The translations under genes were made by a program, and so were the position numbers. A model generated the notes under the pieces. It had not been told where the DNA came from, searched no databases, and saw nothing but the letters and a program-made list of their open reading frames with translations. A stretch of DNA of 64,000 nt. Origin: Pseudomonas rhizoryzae (lineage in GTDB: Bacteria > Pseudomonadota > Gammaproteobacteria > Pseudomonadales > Pseudomonadaceae). The stretch is taken from positions 213,881 through 277,880 of the forward strand of contig NZ_SULM01000009.1 of the NCBI RefSeq assembly GCF_005250615.1. The letters are read 5' to 3'. Shown here piece after piece: positions 27,929 to 37,111 of this stretch (position 1 is the stretch's first letter; each line of letters starts with the position of its first letter).

Positions 27929-28405
27929 TCAGGCGATATCGTCGGCACTGCGTTCCACACCACGCTGCTTCTCGTAGCGGACATCCTTACCCTCGAGCTG
28001 GGCGACCTGCTGCCAGCCACGGGCCCGGTACAAGACATTGGCACGCACGGCAGCCGTGCCATCGGTGACCAGCCAGATCAGGGCATGGCGCCGGAACAGC
28101 GCCGTTTCGGCAGCAGCCAGCAGGCGAGCACCGAAGCCTTGTCCCTGCCATTCGGGTCTGACGAAGAGTGCGAAGACCTCTCCAGCGGACAAGTCCACCA
28201 GGCTGAAGCCCACGACGGCGTCAGCCACTTCCATCACCCAGGCACAGGGCTCGACCGCGATGGCGGCGGCGAGGGTTTCCAGGGTGATGCCGAGGTCGGC
28301 CAGTTGCTCGCGCGTCAGGGCGTTTTCCGTCACTGAGGTGCGGATGGCGAACAGGGCGTCCACGTCGGCCGGAGTAGCCAGGCGCAGTTGGGCGGAGGTA
28401 GTCAC
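27929..28405 (-). CDS. GNAT family N-acetyltransferase
   Basis: A 158-residue acetyltransferase of the GNAT superfamily. The fold markers are LRLATPADVDALFAIR (first strand and helix), VFALFVRPEWQGQGFGARLL (acetyl-CoA pyrophosphate loop, Q-G-Q-G-F-G) and LYRARGWQQVAQ near the end. The acceptor is unknown. The start is taken as GTG at 28405, which begins directly before the first strand and has GGGA upstream; an ATG at 28444 would add 13 residues without a good ribosome-binding site. It is isolated, facing the purMN operon. Confidence 0.85.
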   Translation of the reverse strand: MTTSAQLRLATPADVDALFAIRTSVTENALTREQLADLGITLETLAAAIAVEPCAWVMEVADAVVGFSLVDLSAGEVFALFVRPEWQGQGFGARLLAAAETALFRRHALIWLVTDGTAAVRANVLYRARGWQQVAQLEGKDVRYEKQRGVERSADDIA

Positions 28406-28627
28406 TTGGTTTTCCCAGTGTCCAGCATGTGTAGCGACGCCCATTGCCGAGGCGCAATTTCCTCTGCAATGGCGGGCCGCTATGGGCAACGACAACCGTC
28501 AGCGCGACAGATTGTCGCAGAAGTTGTAACGGGTTATTGCCGAGATCTGCCTTGGTCAGCCAGCGAAACGCTCTAGTATCGGATTTCAAGCCCAGCCGTA
28601 GCGCGGGCTCGACTAAGGAGATTCAGC

Positions 28628-28807
28628 ATGACCATTACCGTAACCGAACGTGACGAAGACCATATGTCCCGCGAAGCCCGTGGCCTGGGCATGCATCTGT
28701 GGGACGTGAAGCAAGAAGGTGAATTGGTCGGCGTCTACCAGAGCGAAGCCGCTGCGCTCGAGTACAAGGAGCAGATCGAACACGACAGCGCGTCGCACGC
28801 TGAGTGA
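28628..28807 (+). CDS. Small conserved-looking protein of unknown function (59 aa)
   Basis: A 59-residue acidic protein, beginning MTITVTERDEDHMSREAR and ending EHDSASHAE. It is preceded by AAGGAG at 28614-28619, nine bases from the ATG, and followed by a strong terminator, so the transcription unit is complete. The middle region LWDVKQEGELVGVYQSEAAALEYKEQIE looks like a compact strand-strand-helix fold. I do not recognise a family with certainty; it resembles small Pseudomonas hypotheticals. No signal peptide or membrane segment. Confidence 0.75.
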   Translation: MTITVTERDEDHMSREARGLGMHLWDVKQEGELVGVYQSEAAALEYKEQIEHDSASHAE

Positions 28808-28835
28808 GTCGAACGACCTTTTCACAGACTGCCTG

Positions 28836-28868
28836 AAAAAGGCCCGCCTCTTGGAGGCGGGCCTTTTT
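28836..28868 (+). terminator. Strong bidirectional terminator
   Basis: AAAAAGGCCCGCCTC and GAGGCGGGCCTTTTT form a perfect 15-bp stem with a TTG loop, with A and T runs on the two sides, so it could act in both directions. It ends the 59-residue gene unit. Confidence 0.93.
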
Positions 28869-28877
28869 CATTGGGGT

Positions 28878-29133
28878 GTTGGTTGGGTTGAGACAGTTCC
28901 ACCGTTGAAGCCCAACAGGGAGTGCTCGGTCTGGGCATGTTGGGCTTCGCTTCGCTCAGCACCACCCTACGAGGTGGTGTCTCGTAGGTTGGGTTGAGAC
29001 AGCTCCATCGTCGAAGCCCAACGGGGCGGGCATGACTTGGGCGTGTTAGGCCTCGCGGGGCTCAGCCCAACAACCTACGGGGGTGGTGCCTCGTAGGTTG
29101 GGCTGAGACGGCTCTATCATCGAAGCCCAAGAT
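28878..29133. repeat. Three tandem units of the GTAGGTTGGGTTGAG palindromic repeat
   Basis: Units begin at 28878, 28984 and 29093 (periods 106 and 109). Each starts G-T-A/T-GGTTGGG-T/C-TGAGAC and contains GAAGCCCAA about 25 bases later. In the first two the unit continues with a partial reverse complement (TTGGGCTTCGCTTCGCTCAG, and a CTCAGCCCAACAACCTAC form). A related single unit is at 60466-60548. Such TTGGGTTGAG/CTTCGCTGCGCTCAACC repeats are scattered in many gammaproteobacterial genomes. Confidence 0.75.
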
Positions 29134-29148
29134 GACCCGACCTTGGGC

Positions 29149-31374
29149 CTAGTGCAGCAACTCGTCGGCGAACACCTTATCGAGGGTGATGGGCAGGTCG
29201 CGCACGCGCTTGCCGGTGGCGTGGAAGATGGCGTTGGCGATGGCCGCGGCCACCCCGACGATACCGATCTCGCCGATGCCCTTGGCGCCCAGCGGATTGA
29301 CGATCTCGTCCTTCTCCTCGACGAAGATGACCTCCAGCTGCTGCACATCCGCCTGTACCGGGAAGTGGTACTCGGCCAGGCTGTGGTTCATCCAGCGGCC
29401 TTCAGTGGTGTCCATCATGCCCTCTTCCTGTAGGCCCATACCGATGCCCCAGACGATGCCGCCGGCCACCTGGTTCTCGCCAGTCTTGAGGTTGAGGATG
29501 CGCCCCGCCGCCACGGCGGTGACCACGCGGCTAACTCGGACGCTGCCGAAATCCTCGTCCACCTTGACCTCGACGAACACCGCCGAGTGGGTACCGGTGG
29601 CGTAGTCGTCCCGCCCTTCCGCCGGTTCGGCGCTGGCCAGGGTTTCCATGGACGGCGACCCCGAGGCCTTGAGGATGGCGGTGAAGTCGACACGCTGGGC
29701 GGGATCGGTCTTGAGACTGATGCCGCCATCGGCGAACACCACCTGGTCCAGCTCAGCCTTGGCCAGCGGCGAGTCGTCCATCGACTGGGCCGCATCCAGC
29801 AATTGCTGGCGCAGCTGGTCGCAGGCCAGCTTCACCGCGGTGCCCACGGAAGACACGGTGAAGGAACCGCCTTCCAGCGGCGCCTTGGGCAGGGTGGAGT
29901 CGCCCAATTTGAAGGTGACCTTGTCCAGCGGCAGGCCGAGGTTCTCGGCGGCGATCTGGGTCATGACCGTGTAGGTGCCGGTGCCGATATCGGCAGTGGC
30001 GCTGGCCACCACCAGGCTGCCGTCGATGTTCATCACCGCCTTGGCGGTGGCCGGTTGCTGCATGGCTTCCCAGACGCCGGTGGCCATACCCCAGCCCACC
30101 AGTTGGTTGCCGTCGCGCATGGAGCGCGGTGCCATGCTGCGCTGCTGCCAGCCGAAACGGTCGGCGGCCTGGCGATAGCACTCCAGCAGCTCCTTGCTGG
30201 AATAGGGCTTGCCCTTGGCTGGATCGACGTCGGTGAAGTTACGAATACGCAACTCCAACGGATCGATGTCGGCGGCATAGGCCAGTTCGTCCATGGCGCT
30301 TTCCAGGGCATAGACGCCCAGCACGGCGCCGGGGGCGCGCATGTCCAGCGGGGTGTAGACGTCCAGCGCGGCCAATTGGTAGCCCAGCTTGACGTTGGGG
30401 CAGGCATAGAGCGACGCCGACCAGACCAGCACCATCTCGGTGAAGTCTTCGAAGCGCGAGGTGATGCCCAGGGCGCTGTGGTCGATGGCCTGCAGCTTGC
30501 CATCGCTGTCACAGGCGAGCTTGACCTGCTGGTAGGTCTCGGGACGGTAACCGAAGGTGAACATCTGCTGACGGGTCAGGGTTACCCGCACCGAGCGCTT
30601 GAGTTGCAGCGCGGCCATGGTCGCCAGCACCAGTTGGTACTGCGGCCGCAGACCGGAGCCGAAGGCGCCGCCGACGAAGGGCGAGATGACCTTCACGTCG
30701 CCTTCCCCCAAACCGAAGATGCTGCTGACGAACTGGGCGCTGTTCTGCACGCCCTGGGTCTTGTCGTGCACCGTCAGCTTGCCGTCCTTGTGGTAGATGA
30801 CGGTGGAGGCGTGCATCTCCATGGGATTGTGGAATTCCGCCGCGGAGTGGTACTCAGCTTCGATGCGCACGGGCGCCGCGGCCCAGGCCGCAGGGGCATC
30901 GCCGCGATTGGCCGGCAACTCCATGGGCGCTTCGTGGGCCTGGTCGCGGGCCTTGGCCAGGTCGGTGGCGTGGTCTTCTTCGCTATAACGAGCGCGGATC
31001 AGCGACGCTGCGTGGCGGGCGGCCTCGGAGGTCTCGGCCACCACCAAGGCGATGGGCTGGCCGCTGTAGAGGATGCGGTCGTTGTACAGCGGGCGGAAGG
31101 GCTTGCCGTCCGCCGCGTCCATGTCGGTGTAGCTCTCGTCGTAGCTGGCCATCTTGGGTCTATTACGATGGCTGAGCACCTCGATAACCCCGGGCTGGGC
31201 CAGGGCCTCGCTGACATCCAGGTCGAGCAGGCGACCCTTGGCGATGGTGGCGTTGACCACGAAGCCGAAGGCCAGGTCCGGCACGCTGAATTCGCCGGCA
31301 TAGAGCGCCTGGCCGGTGACCTTGAGCGGACCGTCGACGCGGGGAACGGCTTTTTGCAGATGGACGACGGTCAT
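29149..31374 (-). CDS. Aldehyde/xanthine oxidoreductase, molybdenum-binding subunit (non-exported paralogue)
   Basis: A 741-residue large subunit of a xanthine-oxidase family molybdoenzyme. The N-terminal part [20 protein letters not shown] is typical. Mo-cofactor motifs include [13 protein letters not shown], the [21 protein letters not shown] segment, [12 protein letters not shown], and the catalytic Glu in [10 protein letters not shown] near the C-terminus. The closest characterised relative is PaoC of the E. coli aldehyde oxidoreductase. It is the third gene of a leftward operon with 4-base ATGA overlaps and is paralogous to the gene at 34886. The iron-sulfur subunit lacks a Tat signal, so the complex is probably cytoplasmic. 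Substrate not known. Confidence 0.92.
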   Translation of the reverse strand: MTVVHLQKAVPRVDGPLKVTGQALYAGEFSVPDLAFGFVVNATIAKGRLLDLDVSEALAQPGVIEVLSHRNRPKMASYDESYTDMDAADGKPFRPLYNDRILYSGQPIALVVAETSEAARHAASLIRARYSEEDHATDLAKARDQAHEAPMELPANRGDAPAAWAAAPVRIEAEYHSAAEFHNPMEMHASTVIYHKDGKLTVHDKTQGVQNSAQFVSSIFGLGEGDVKVISPFVGGAFGSGLRPQYQLVLATMAALQLKRSVRVTLTRQQMFTFGYRPETYQQVKLACDSDGKLQAIDHSALGITSRFEDFTEMVLVWSASLYACPNVKLGYQLAALDVYTPLDMRAPGAVLGVYALESAMDELAYAADIDPLELRIRNFTDVDPAKGKPYSSKELLECYRQAADRFGWQQRSMAPRSMRDGNQLVGWGMATGVWEAMQQPATAKAVMNIDGSLVVASATADIGTGTYTVMTQIAAENLGLPLDKVTFKLGDSTLPKAPLEGGSFTVSSVGTAVKLACDQLRQQLLDAAQSMDDSPLAKAELDQVVFADGGISLKTDPAQRVDFTAILKASGSPSMETLASAEPAEGRDDYATGTHSAVFVEVKVDEDFGSVRVSRVVTAVAAGRILNLKTGENQVAGGIVWGIGMGLQEEGMMDTTEGRWMNHSLAEYHFPVQADVQQLEVIFVEEKDEIVNPLGAKGIGEIGIVGVAAAIANAIFHATGKRVRDLPITLDKVFADELLH

Positions 31375-32357
31375 TGCAGGGTACCTCCGGCGGCTTCGGT
31401 GAGGGCACGCACGATGGCGCGCCGGGCCAGTTCGATCTTGAAGGCGTTGTGGGCGAAGCCCTGGGCGCCTTGCAGCAGCTGATCGGCCAGCTGGCCGAAG
31501 GTGGCCTTGTCCGCCACCTGGCCGACGACGGCCTGCTCGGCCTCGGGCAGCCGCCAGGGTTTGTGCGCCACACCGCCGAGAGCGACGCGGACCTGCTTGA
31601 TGCGCTCGCCGTCCAATTCCAGCGCCGCCGCCACCGAGACCAGGGCGAAGGCATAGGAGGCGCGGTCACGGATCTTCAGGTAGGCGCTGTGAGCGGCCAG
31701 GCCCTCGGCCGGCAGGGTCACGGCGGTGATGAGTTCATCGGCCGCGAGGTTGGTGTCACGCTCGGGCGTATCGCCGGGCAGGCGATGGAAGTCGGCGAAG
31801 TCGATGACCCGCTCGCCGTTCGGACCGCTCACCTCGACGCGGGCCTCCAGCGCAGCCAAAGCCACGCACATGTCCGAGGGATGGGTAGCGATGCACTGCT
31901 CGCTGTGACCAAGGATGGCGTGGATGCGATTCTGCCCTTCGCGGGCCCCGCACCCCGAGCCGGGTTCGCGCTTGTTGCAGGGGGTGCCCACGTCATAGAA
32001 GTAGTAGCAACGGGTACGCTGCAGCAGGTTGCCGCCGGTGGAGGCCATGTTACGCAGTTGCGGCGAGGCGCCGGCAAGGATCGCCTTGCTCAGCAGCGGA
32101 TAGCGGCGCTGCACCTCAGGGTGGTAGGCCACCTCGGCATTCTTCACCAGAGCGCCGATGCGCAGACCGCCTTCGCTAGTGGTCTCGACCTCGCGCAGGG
32201 GCAGGCCGTTGACGTCGATCAGCTGTTCGGGGCGTTCGACATTTTCCTTCATCAGGTCCAGCAGGTTGGTGCCGCCGGCGATGAAGTGGGTCTGGGGACC
32301 GTGCTGGCGGATGGCATCCGGGACGGCATTGGGCTTGGCGTAACCGAAGCGGTTCAT
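31371..32357 (-). CDS. Aldehyde/xanthine oxidoreductase, FAD-binding subunit (non-exported paralogue)
   Basis: A 328-residue subunit with a PCMH-type FAD domain, carrying electrons from the [2Fe-2S] subunit to FAD. FAD motifs: [13 protein letters not shown] and [22 protein letters not shown]. Four cysteines ([18 protein letters not shown] before IATHPSDM) match the extra [4Fe-4S] cluster described for PaoB. The C-terminal part [21 protein letters not shown] closes the FAD site. The ATG at 32357 overlaps the stop of the iron-sulfur gene; sequence upstream of it in the same frame is a shadow. The residue order matches the paralogue at 33868 throughout. Confidence 0.92.
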   Translation of the reverse strand: MNRFGYAKPNAVPDAIRQHGPQTHFIAGGTNLLDLMKENVERPEQLIDVNGLPLREVETTSEGGLRIGALVKNAEVAYHPEVQRRYPLLSKAILAGASPQLRNMASTGGNLLQRTRCYYFYDVGTPCNKREPGSGCGAREGQNRIHAILGHSEQCIATHPSDMCVALAALEARVEVSGPNGERVIDFADFHRLPGDTPERDTNLAADELITAVTLPAEGLAAHSAYLKIRDRASYAFALVSVAAALELDGERIKQVRVALGGVAHKPWRLPEAEQAVVGQVADKATFGQLADQLLQGAQGFAHNAFKIELARRAIVRALTEAAGGTLQ

Positions 32358-32884
32358 TCGCGGCCCTCCCCTTGCTGGCAATCCGGACGGGCCCGCTCGA
32401 TGGCGGCGCGAATGTTGCGGTAGGCGCCGCAGCGGCAGAGGTTGCCGCTCATCTGCTCGGCCACCTCGGCTTCGCTGTGGGCGTGACCTTCCTTGAGCAT
32501 GCCGATGGCCGAACAGATCTGTCCGGGCGTGCAGTAGCCACACTGGAAGGCGTCCTCGGCGACGAAGGCAGCCTGCATGGGGTGCAGTTGGTCGCCCTGG
32601 GCCAGGCCTTCGATGGTGGTGACTTCGGCCCCGTCCTGCATCACCGCCAGGGCCAGGCAGCTGTTGATGCGGGTGCCGTTGACCAGCACCGTGCAGGCGC
32701 CGCACTGGCCGTGGTCGCAGCCCTTCTTGGTGCCGGTCAGGTCGAGATGATCGCGCAGCAGGTCGAGCAGGGTGGTCCAGGGCTCGACGGCGAGTTGCAG
32801 CTGCTTGCCGTTGAGGGTCAGAGCGATGGTATGGGACTCGGGTTCGGCCAGGGGCGGGAGCTGGCGCGCGGGGGTGGCGTTCAT
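32354..32884 (-). CDS. Aldehyde/xanthine oxidoreductase, [2Fe-2S] subunit without Tat signal
   Basis: A 176-residue iron-sulfur subunit with two clusters. The plant-ferredoxin-type cluster is in [20 protein letters not shown] plus INSC. The helical domain cluster is in [14 protein letters not shown] and [12 protein letters not shown]. The N-terminus ([19 protein letters not shown]) has no twin arginine or hydrophobic segment, unlike its paralogue at 33203, which suggests a cytoplasmic enzyme. ATG at 32884 has TGAGGT upstream; a GTG four codons earlier is possible. It is the first gene of the leftward operon. Confidence 0.92.
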   Translation of the reverse strand: MNATPARQLPPLAEPESHTIALTLNGKQLQLAVEPWTTLLDLLRDHLDLTGTKKGCDHGQCGACTVLVNGTRINSCLALAVMQDGAEVTTIEGLAQGDQLHPMQAAFVAEDAFQCGYCTPGQICSAIGMLKEGHAHSEAEVAEQMSGNLCRCGAYRNIRAAIERARPDCQQGEGRE

Positions 32885-33202
32885 GGCGGACCTCACGGTT
32901 AAGGCCGCGGGGTGCAGATTGCCCCCGTGGTCGGAATCAGGCGGTGGCAGCGAAAGGCCACCTCAGGTAAAGGACTGCCCTCGACCTGTAGCGGTTCAGC
33001 ACCCCTGCCCAGCGGTATTCAACGTTACGTTGAGCCCTGCTCAGCGAAACGGCTGAAGCCCCGTGTTAGAGCCTTTTCCCGAGAGATGGACATATCTGGC
33101 AAAGGGCCTTGGTCCGTTAGCGCGATAGAGACCTGAACCCCATCGGCATGGGGGCAGTCATCAGAACTCCCGTGATGCGCCCCTAACGATGAGAATTCGC
33201 CC
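32885..33202. promoter_or_regulatory. Shared control region of two divergent molybdoenzyme operons
   Basis: A 318-base gene-free spacer. At 33019-33033 it contains TCAACGT-T-ACGTTGA, a perfect inverted repeat with 7-bp arms and a single central base, about 135 bases from the leftward start and 170 bases from the rightward start. This has the shape of a dimeric regulator site. No regulator gene is adjacent to either operon; the nearest is the LysR gene at 39035. Promoter hexamers are not clear. Confidence 0.5.
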
Positions 33203-33871
33203 ATGGCTTCCGACTCCGATGCACGCTGGCGCCTGTCGCGGCGCCAGTTCCTCGGCACCTCCGCGGTGCTGGTAGCGACCAGCGCCATTCCCGGCTATGC
33301 CTTCGCCCAGGCCAGCGGCGGCGCGCCCCTGACCCCAAAGGCCATTGCCGCCCGGCTACCGCAGTTGCTGCCGCTGACCTTGCAGATCAATGGCGAAGCG
33401 CGGCGGCTCAAGGTCGACAGCCGCACCACCCTGCTCGATGCCCTGCGCGAGAACCTGCACCTCACCGGCACCAAGAAGGGCTGTGACCATGGCCAGTGCG
33501 GTGCCTGCACGGTGCTGGTGAACGGCCAGCGCATCAACAGCTGTCTGAGCCTCGCCGCCATGCACGAAGGCGACGCCATCACCACCATCGAAGGCCTGGG
33601 CAATGCCGAGCGCCTGCATCCGATGCAGGCGGCCTTCCTGGCCAAGGACGGCTTCCAGTGCGGCTATTGCACGCCGGGGCAGATCTGCTCGGCGGTAGCC
33701 CTGCTGGACGAGGTCAAGGCCGGCATGCCCAGCCATGTCTCGGCCCGCCTCGACGGCCCGATGCAGCTCAGTGAAGAAGAGATTCGCGAGCGCATGAGCG
33801 GTAACCTCTGCCGCTGCAGCGCCTATCCCAACATTGTCGCGGCCATCCAGATGGCGGGAGGCCAGGCATGA
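33203..33871 (+). CDS. paoA: Periplasmic aldehyde oxidoreductase [2Fe-2S] subunit with Tat signal (PaoA-like)
   Basis: A 222-residue iron-sulfur subunit. The N-terminus carries a twin-arginine signal, [20 protein letters not shown], with likely cleavage after AFA, so the assembled enzyme should be exported folded to the periplasm as in E. coli PaoABC. The two cluster sites are [18 protein letters not shown] with INSC, and [14 protein letters not shown] with NLCRCSAY. The region between, [19 protein letters not shown], closely follows PaoA. It overlaps the next gene by four bases. The ribosome-binding site is weak (GAGA at -14), so expression may be controlled. Confidence 0.92.
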   Translation: MASDSDARWRLSRRQFLGTSAVLVATSAIPGYAFAQASGGAPLTPKAIAARLPQLLPLTLQINGEARRLKVDSRTTLLDALRENLHLTGTKKGCDHGQCGACTVLVNGQRINSCLSLAAMHEGDAITTIEGLGNAERLHPMQAAFLAKDGFQCGYCTPGQICSAVALLDEVKAGMPSHVSARLDGPMQLSEEEIRERMSGNLCRCSAYPNIVAAIQMAGGQA

Positions 33872-34875
33872 GGGTCTTCGACTATCAGCGCGTGCAGAAC
33901 GAAGCCGAGTATCAGCGCGTGCAGAACGAAGCCGAGGCCAGCCGCCAGGGGGCCAAGGCCGGTAGCCGCTTCATCGCCGGCGGCACCAACCTGCTGGACC
34001 TGATGAAGCTGGAGATCGAAACGCCCAGCCAGGTGCTGGACATCAATCGCCTGAAGCTGGACCAGATCAGCGCCACCGGAGACGGCGGCCTGCGCATCGG
34101 CACCCTGGTGCGCAACTCCACCCTGGCCGCCGACGCCCGGGTGCGCGAGCGCTATCCGGTGCTGTCGCGTGCCCTCTTGGCCGGCGCCTCGGCGCAACTG
34201 CGCAACAAGGCCACCACCGGCGGCAATCTCCTGCAGCGCACCCGCTGCTCCTACTTCTACAACACCGCCATGCCCTGCAACAAACGCCAGCCCGGCAGTG
34301 GTTGCGCGGCCCTGGGCGGCTTCAACCGGATGAACGCAGTGATAGGCGCCAGCGACCAGTGCATCGCCGTGCACCCCTCCGACATGGCGGTGGCCATGCG
34401 GGTGCTGGACGCCACGGTGGAGACCCGCGAGGCCACTGGTCGCACCCGCCGCATTCCCATTGCCGACTTCCATCGCCTGCCCGGGGACACCCCGCAGATC
34501 GAGACGGTGCTGCAACCCGGCGAACTCATCACCGCCGTCACCCTGCCCCCACCGCCACCGGGTATCCAGGTCTATCGCAAGGTGCGCGACCGCGCCTCCT
34601 ATGCCTTCGCCCTGGTGTCCATGGCGGCCATCGTCGAGCTGGACGGCAGCCGCATCCGCAGCGGTCGCGCCGCCTTCGGTGGTTTGGCGCACAAGCCCTG
34701 GCGCGTGGCGGCGGCCGACCAGGCCTTTGCCGGCCAGGCGGCGGACAGTGATCTGGCTGCGGTGGGCGATGCCCTGCTGGCCGGCGCCCGTGGCTATGGC
34801 CACAACGACTTCAAGCTCGAGCTGACCCGCCGCATCCTGCGCGCCGGCGTCGCCGATGCCCGCCAACAGGCCTGA
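33868..34875 (+). CDS. paoB: Periplasmic aldehyde oxidoreductase FAD subunit (PaoB-like) with N-terminal tandem duplication
   Basis: A 335-residue FAD/[4Fe-4S] subunit closely resembling E. coli Pao[63 protein letters not shown] before IAVHPSDM, and [19 protein letters not shown]. The N-terminus contains YQRVQNEAE twice in a row, encoded by a perfect 27-bp tandem duplication (33883-33936). Removing one copy restores the normal spacing from the start to FIAGG (about 25 residues). The insert falls in the first helix before the FAD loop, so function may be kept. It is coupled to paoA by an ATGA overlap. Confidence 0.92.
   Translation: MRVFDYQRVQNEAEYQRVQNEAEASRQGAKAGSRFIAGGTNLLDLMKLEIETPSQVLDINRLKLDQISATGDGGLRIGTLVRNSTLAADARVRERYPVLSRALLAGASAQLRNKATTGGNLLQRTRCSYFYNTAMPCNKRQPGSGCAALGGFNRMNAVIGASDQCIAVHPSDMAVAMRVLDATVETREATGRTRRIPIADFHRLPGDTPQIETVLQPGELITAVTLPPPPPGIQVYRKVRDRASYAFALVSMAAIVELDGSRIRSGRAAFGGLAHKPWRVAAADQAFAGQAADSDLAAVGDALLAGARGYGHNDFKLELTRRILRAGVADARQQA
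33883..33936 (+). repeat. Perfect 27-bp in-frame tandem duplication in paoB
   Basis: The 27 bases at 33883-33909 are repeated exactly at 33910-33936, encoding YQRVQNEAE twice. The lack of any substitution, even silent, points to a recent slippage event, a polymorphic site, or an assembly artefact. Confidence 0.95.
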
Positions 34876-34885
34876 GGACAGCCCC

Positions 34886-37108
34886 ATGGAAATGAATGAA
34901 CCCGCTGGCCGCAACCTGATCGACGAGAATCGCAGCGGCCTGATCGGCAAGCCCATCGACCGCGTCGACGGCCTGCTCAAGGTGACCGGCCAGGCGCCCT
35001 ATAGCTTCGAATTCCGCAATGACCGCGTCGCCTACGGCTTCATCGTCGGCGCCACCATCGCCAAGGGCCGTATCGCGCGGCTGGACACCTCGGCCGCGGA
35101 AAGCGCACCCGGTGTGCTCAGCGTCCTGACCTATCGCAACGCCCCGCGCCAGGCCGCCCGCGAGCCGGACAACAGCAGCCGCTTCACCCGACCTAAGCCC
35201 TATCTGGACAGCGACCAGGTGCGCTATTTCGGCGAGCCGGTGGCCTTCGTGGTCGCCGAGAGTTTCGAGGAGGCACGGCTGGCGGCGGCCCTGGTGGAGA
35301 TCGACTATGCCGCCGAACCGGGCGTCTTCGACCTAGCCGCCAACCTCGGCCAGGCGGTCAAGCCGCCGGATGCCGACCAACCCACCGACACCGCCTCGGG
35401 CGATGTCGATACCGCCTTCGCCCGTGCCCCGGTCAAGCTCGACGAGCGCTACACCACGCCCTACCACATCCATGCGCAGATGGAGCCCCACGCCAGCCTC
35501 GCCCAGTGGGACGGCGACCGGGTAACGATCTATTGCTCCACCCAGTTCGTCGAGCAGGCGCAGAGTTGCGTGGCCAACACCCTGCAGCTGCCTAAGGAAA
35601 ACGTGCGCATCGTGGCGCGCTATATCGGTGGCGGCTTCGGCGGCAAGTTGCCGATCTATGCCGATGCGCTGATTGGCGCCATGGCGGCCCGGGCCATCGG
35701 TCGCCCGGTCAAGGTCACCCTCACCCGCCAGCAGATGTTCCAGATCACCGACCACCGCTCGGCCACGGTGCAACGCATCCGCCTGGGCGCCGATGGCAAC
35801 GGCCGCATCCTGGCCATGGCCCACGAAGGCTGGTCCCACTCCGCTCGCGGCCTGACCTACTACGAACCCACCGGGCTCTCCTCGCGCACCCTCTATGCCG
35901 GTGACGACCGCCTGGTAGCGCACCGCATGGTCGAGCTGGACCTGCCCGAGTCAGGCTCTTGCCGCGCACCCGGCGAAGCCGTGGGCATGCTCGCCAGCGA
36001 GAGCGCCATGGACGAACTGGCGGTCATGCTCGATCTCGACCCCATCGAGCTGCGCCTGCGCAACGAACCCAGCCAGGACCCGGAAAAACACATCCCCTTC
36101 TCCACCCGCAAGCTGGTGGACTGCATGCAGGAAGGCGCCCGCCGCTTCGGCTGGAACAGGCGCAACGCCAAGCCGGGACAGGTCCGCGACGGTGACTGGC
36201 TGGTCGGGATGGGCATGGCCGCCGCCAGCCGCGCCAATGTCATGCGCCCGTCCCAGGCCGGGGTACGGCTGGAGGCCGACGGCACCGCGACGGTGAAGAC
36301 CTCCATGACCGATATCGGCACCGGGACCTACACCATCCTGGCGCAGATCGCCGGCGAATCCCTCGGGCTGCCGGTGGAGCGGGTCAAGGTGCTTCTCGGC
36401 GACAGCGACGATCCCGCCGGCGCTGGCTCCGGTGGCTCCTTCGGCGCCGCCAGTTCCGGTTCCTCGGTGTATGTCGCCTGCGAGAACCTGCGCTTGAAAG
36501 CAGCTGAGGCAGCCGGCCTGGACCCCGCCAGCGCGCGCTTCGTCGGCGGCCGGCTGATCGCCGACAACGGCAGCCGCGACCTCGCCGAACTGGCGCGCGA
36601 GCACGATCTCCAGGCCATCGGCGAAATCAAGCCCGGGCAGACCCTCAAGGACTATTCCCAGCAAGGCTATGGCGCCTTCTTCGCCGAGGTGGGGGTGCAT
36701 GCCATCACCGGCGAGATCCGCCTGCGGCGCATGCTCGGGGTGTTCGCTGCCGGGCGCATTCTCAACGAGAAGACCGCCCACTCGCAGATGCTCGGCGGGA
36801 TGATCTGGGGCGTGGGCAGCGCCCTGCACGAAGAGGGCGTGATCGATACCCGCCATGGCCACTTCGTCAACCACGACCTGGCCGACTACCACTACCCCAG
36901 CCACCTGGACATCCCCGCCATCGAGGCCTACTTCCTGCCGGAAGTGGACGACAAGGCCAATCCGCTGAAGATCAAGGGTGTCGGCGAACTGGGCATCTGC
37001 GGCGCCGGAGCGTCTCTCACCAACGCCGTCTACAACGCCTGCGGGGTGCGCATCCGCGACTATCCGCTGACGGTGGACAAGGTGCTGGCGGGGCTGCGGA
37101 TGGCCTAA
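34886..37108 (+). CDS. paoC: Periplasmic aldehyde oxidoreductase molybdenum-binding subunit (PaoC-like)
   Basis: A 740-residue molybdopterin-cytosine-dinucleotide-type large subunit, similar in length to E. coli PaoC (732). Motifs: [68 protein letters not shown], and the catalytic Glu in KGVGELGICGAG. It has no signal of its own, since the PaoA Tat signal exports the complex. The ATG at 34886 has GAGG upstream; an in-frame ATG at 34856 lies inside paoB. PaoABC oxidises a broad range of aromatic aldehydes; the same is inferred here. The XdhC-like maturation gene paoD does not follow; an EamA transporter gene on the other strand does. Confidence 0.93.
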   Translation: MEMNEPAGRNLIDENRSGLIGKPIDRVDGLLKVTGQAPYSFEFRNDRVAYGFIVGATIAKGRIARLDTSAAESAPGVLSVLTYRNAPRQAAREPDNSSRFTRPKPYLDSDQVRYFGEPVAFVVAESFEEARLAAALVEIDYAAEPGVFDLAANLGQAVKPPDADQPTDTASGDVDTAFARAPVKLDERYTTPYHIHAQMEPHASLAQWDGDRVTIYCSTQFVEQAQSCVANTLQLPKENVRIVARYIGGGFGGKLPIYADALIGAMAARAIGRPVKVTLTRQQMFQITDHRSATVQRIRLGADGNGRILAMAHEGWSHSARGLTYYEPTGLSSRTLYAGDDRLVAHRMVELDLPESGSCRAPGEAVGMLASESAMDELAVMLDLDPIELRLRNEPSQDPEKHIPFSTRKLVDCMQEGARRFGWNRRNAKPGQVRDGDWLVGMGMAAASRANVMRPSQAGVRLEADGTATVKTSMTDIGTGTYTILAQIAGESLGLPVERVKVLLGDSDDPAGAGSGGSFGAASSGSSVYVACENLRLKAAEAAGLDPASARFVGGRLIADNGSRDLAELAREHDLQAIGEIKPGQTLKDYSQQGYGAFFAEVGVHAITGEIRLRRMLGVFAAGRILNEKTAHSQMLGGMIWGVGSALHEEGVIDTRHGHFVNHDLADYHYPSHLDIPAIEAYFLPEVDDKANPLKIKGVGELGICGAGASLTNAVYNACGVRIRDYPLTVDKVLAGLRMA

Positions 37109-37111
37109 TGG

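Larger units (their letters stand above)
28808..29148. other. 341-base intergenic stretch made of a terminator and repeats
   Basis: The spacer between the 59-residue gene and the molybdoenzyme operon contains no gene. It begins with the terminator at 28836-28868 and is then filled by three tandem copies of a palindromic dispersed repeat up to about 29133, which ends 16 bases before the stop codon of the molybdenum subunit. Confidence 0.7.

Noticed and set aside
29587..31482. A 631-codon open frame on the plus strand, antisense to the molybdenum subunit
   Set aside because: It is a mirror of the high-GC codon bias of the real gene; its translation is Gly/His/Gln-rich without domains, and the minus-strand frame has clear family motifs.
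34856..34885. An earlier ATG for the paoC-like gene
   Set aside because: It lies inside paoB and adds residues without family similarity; the ATG at 34886 has a better ribosome-binding site.
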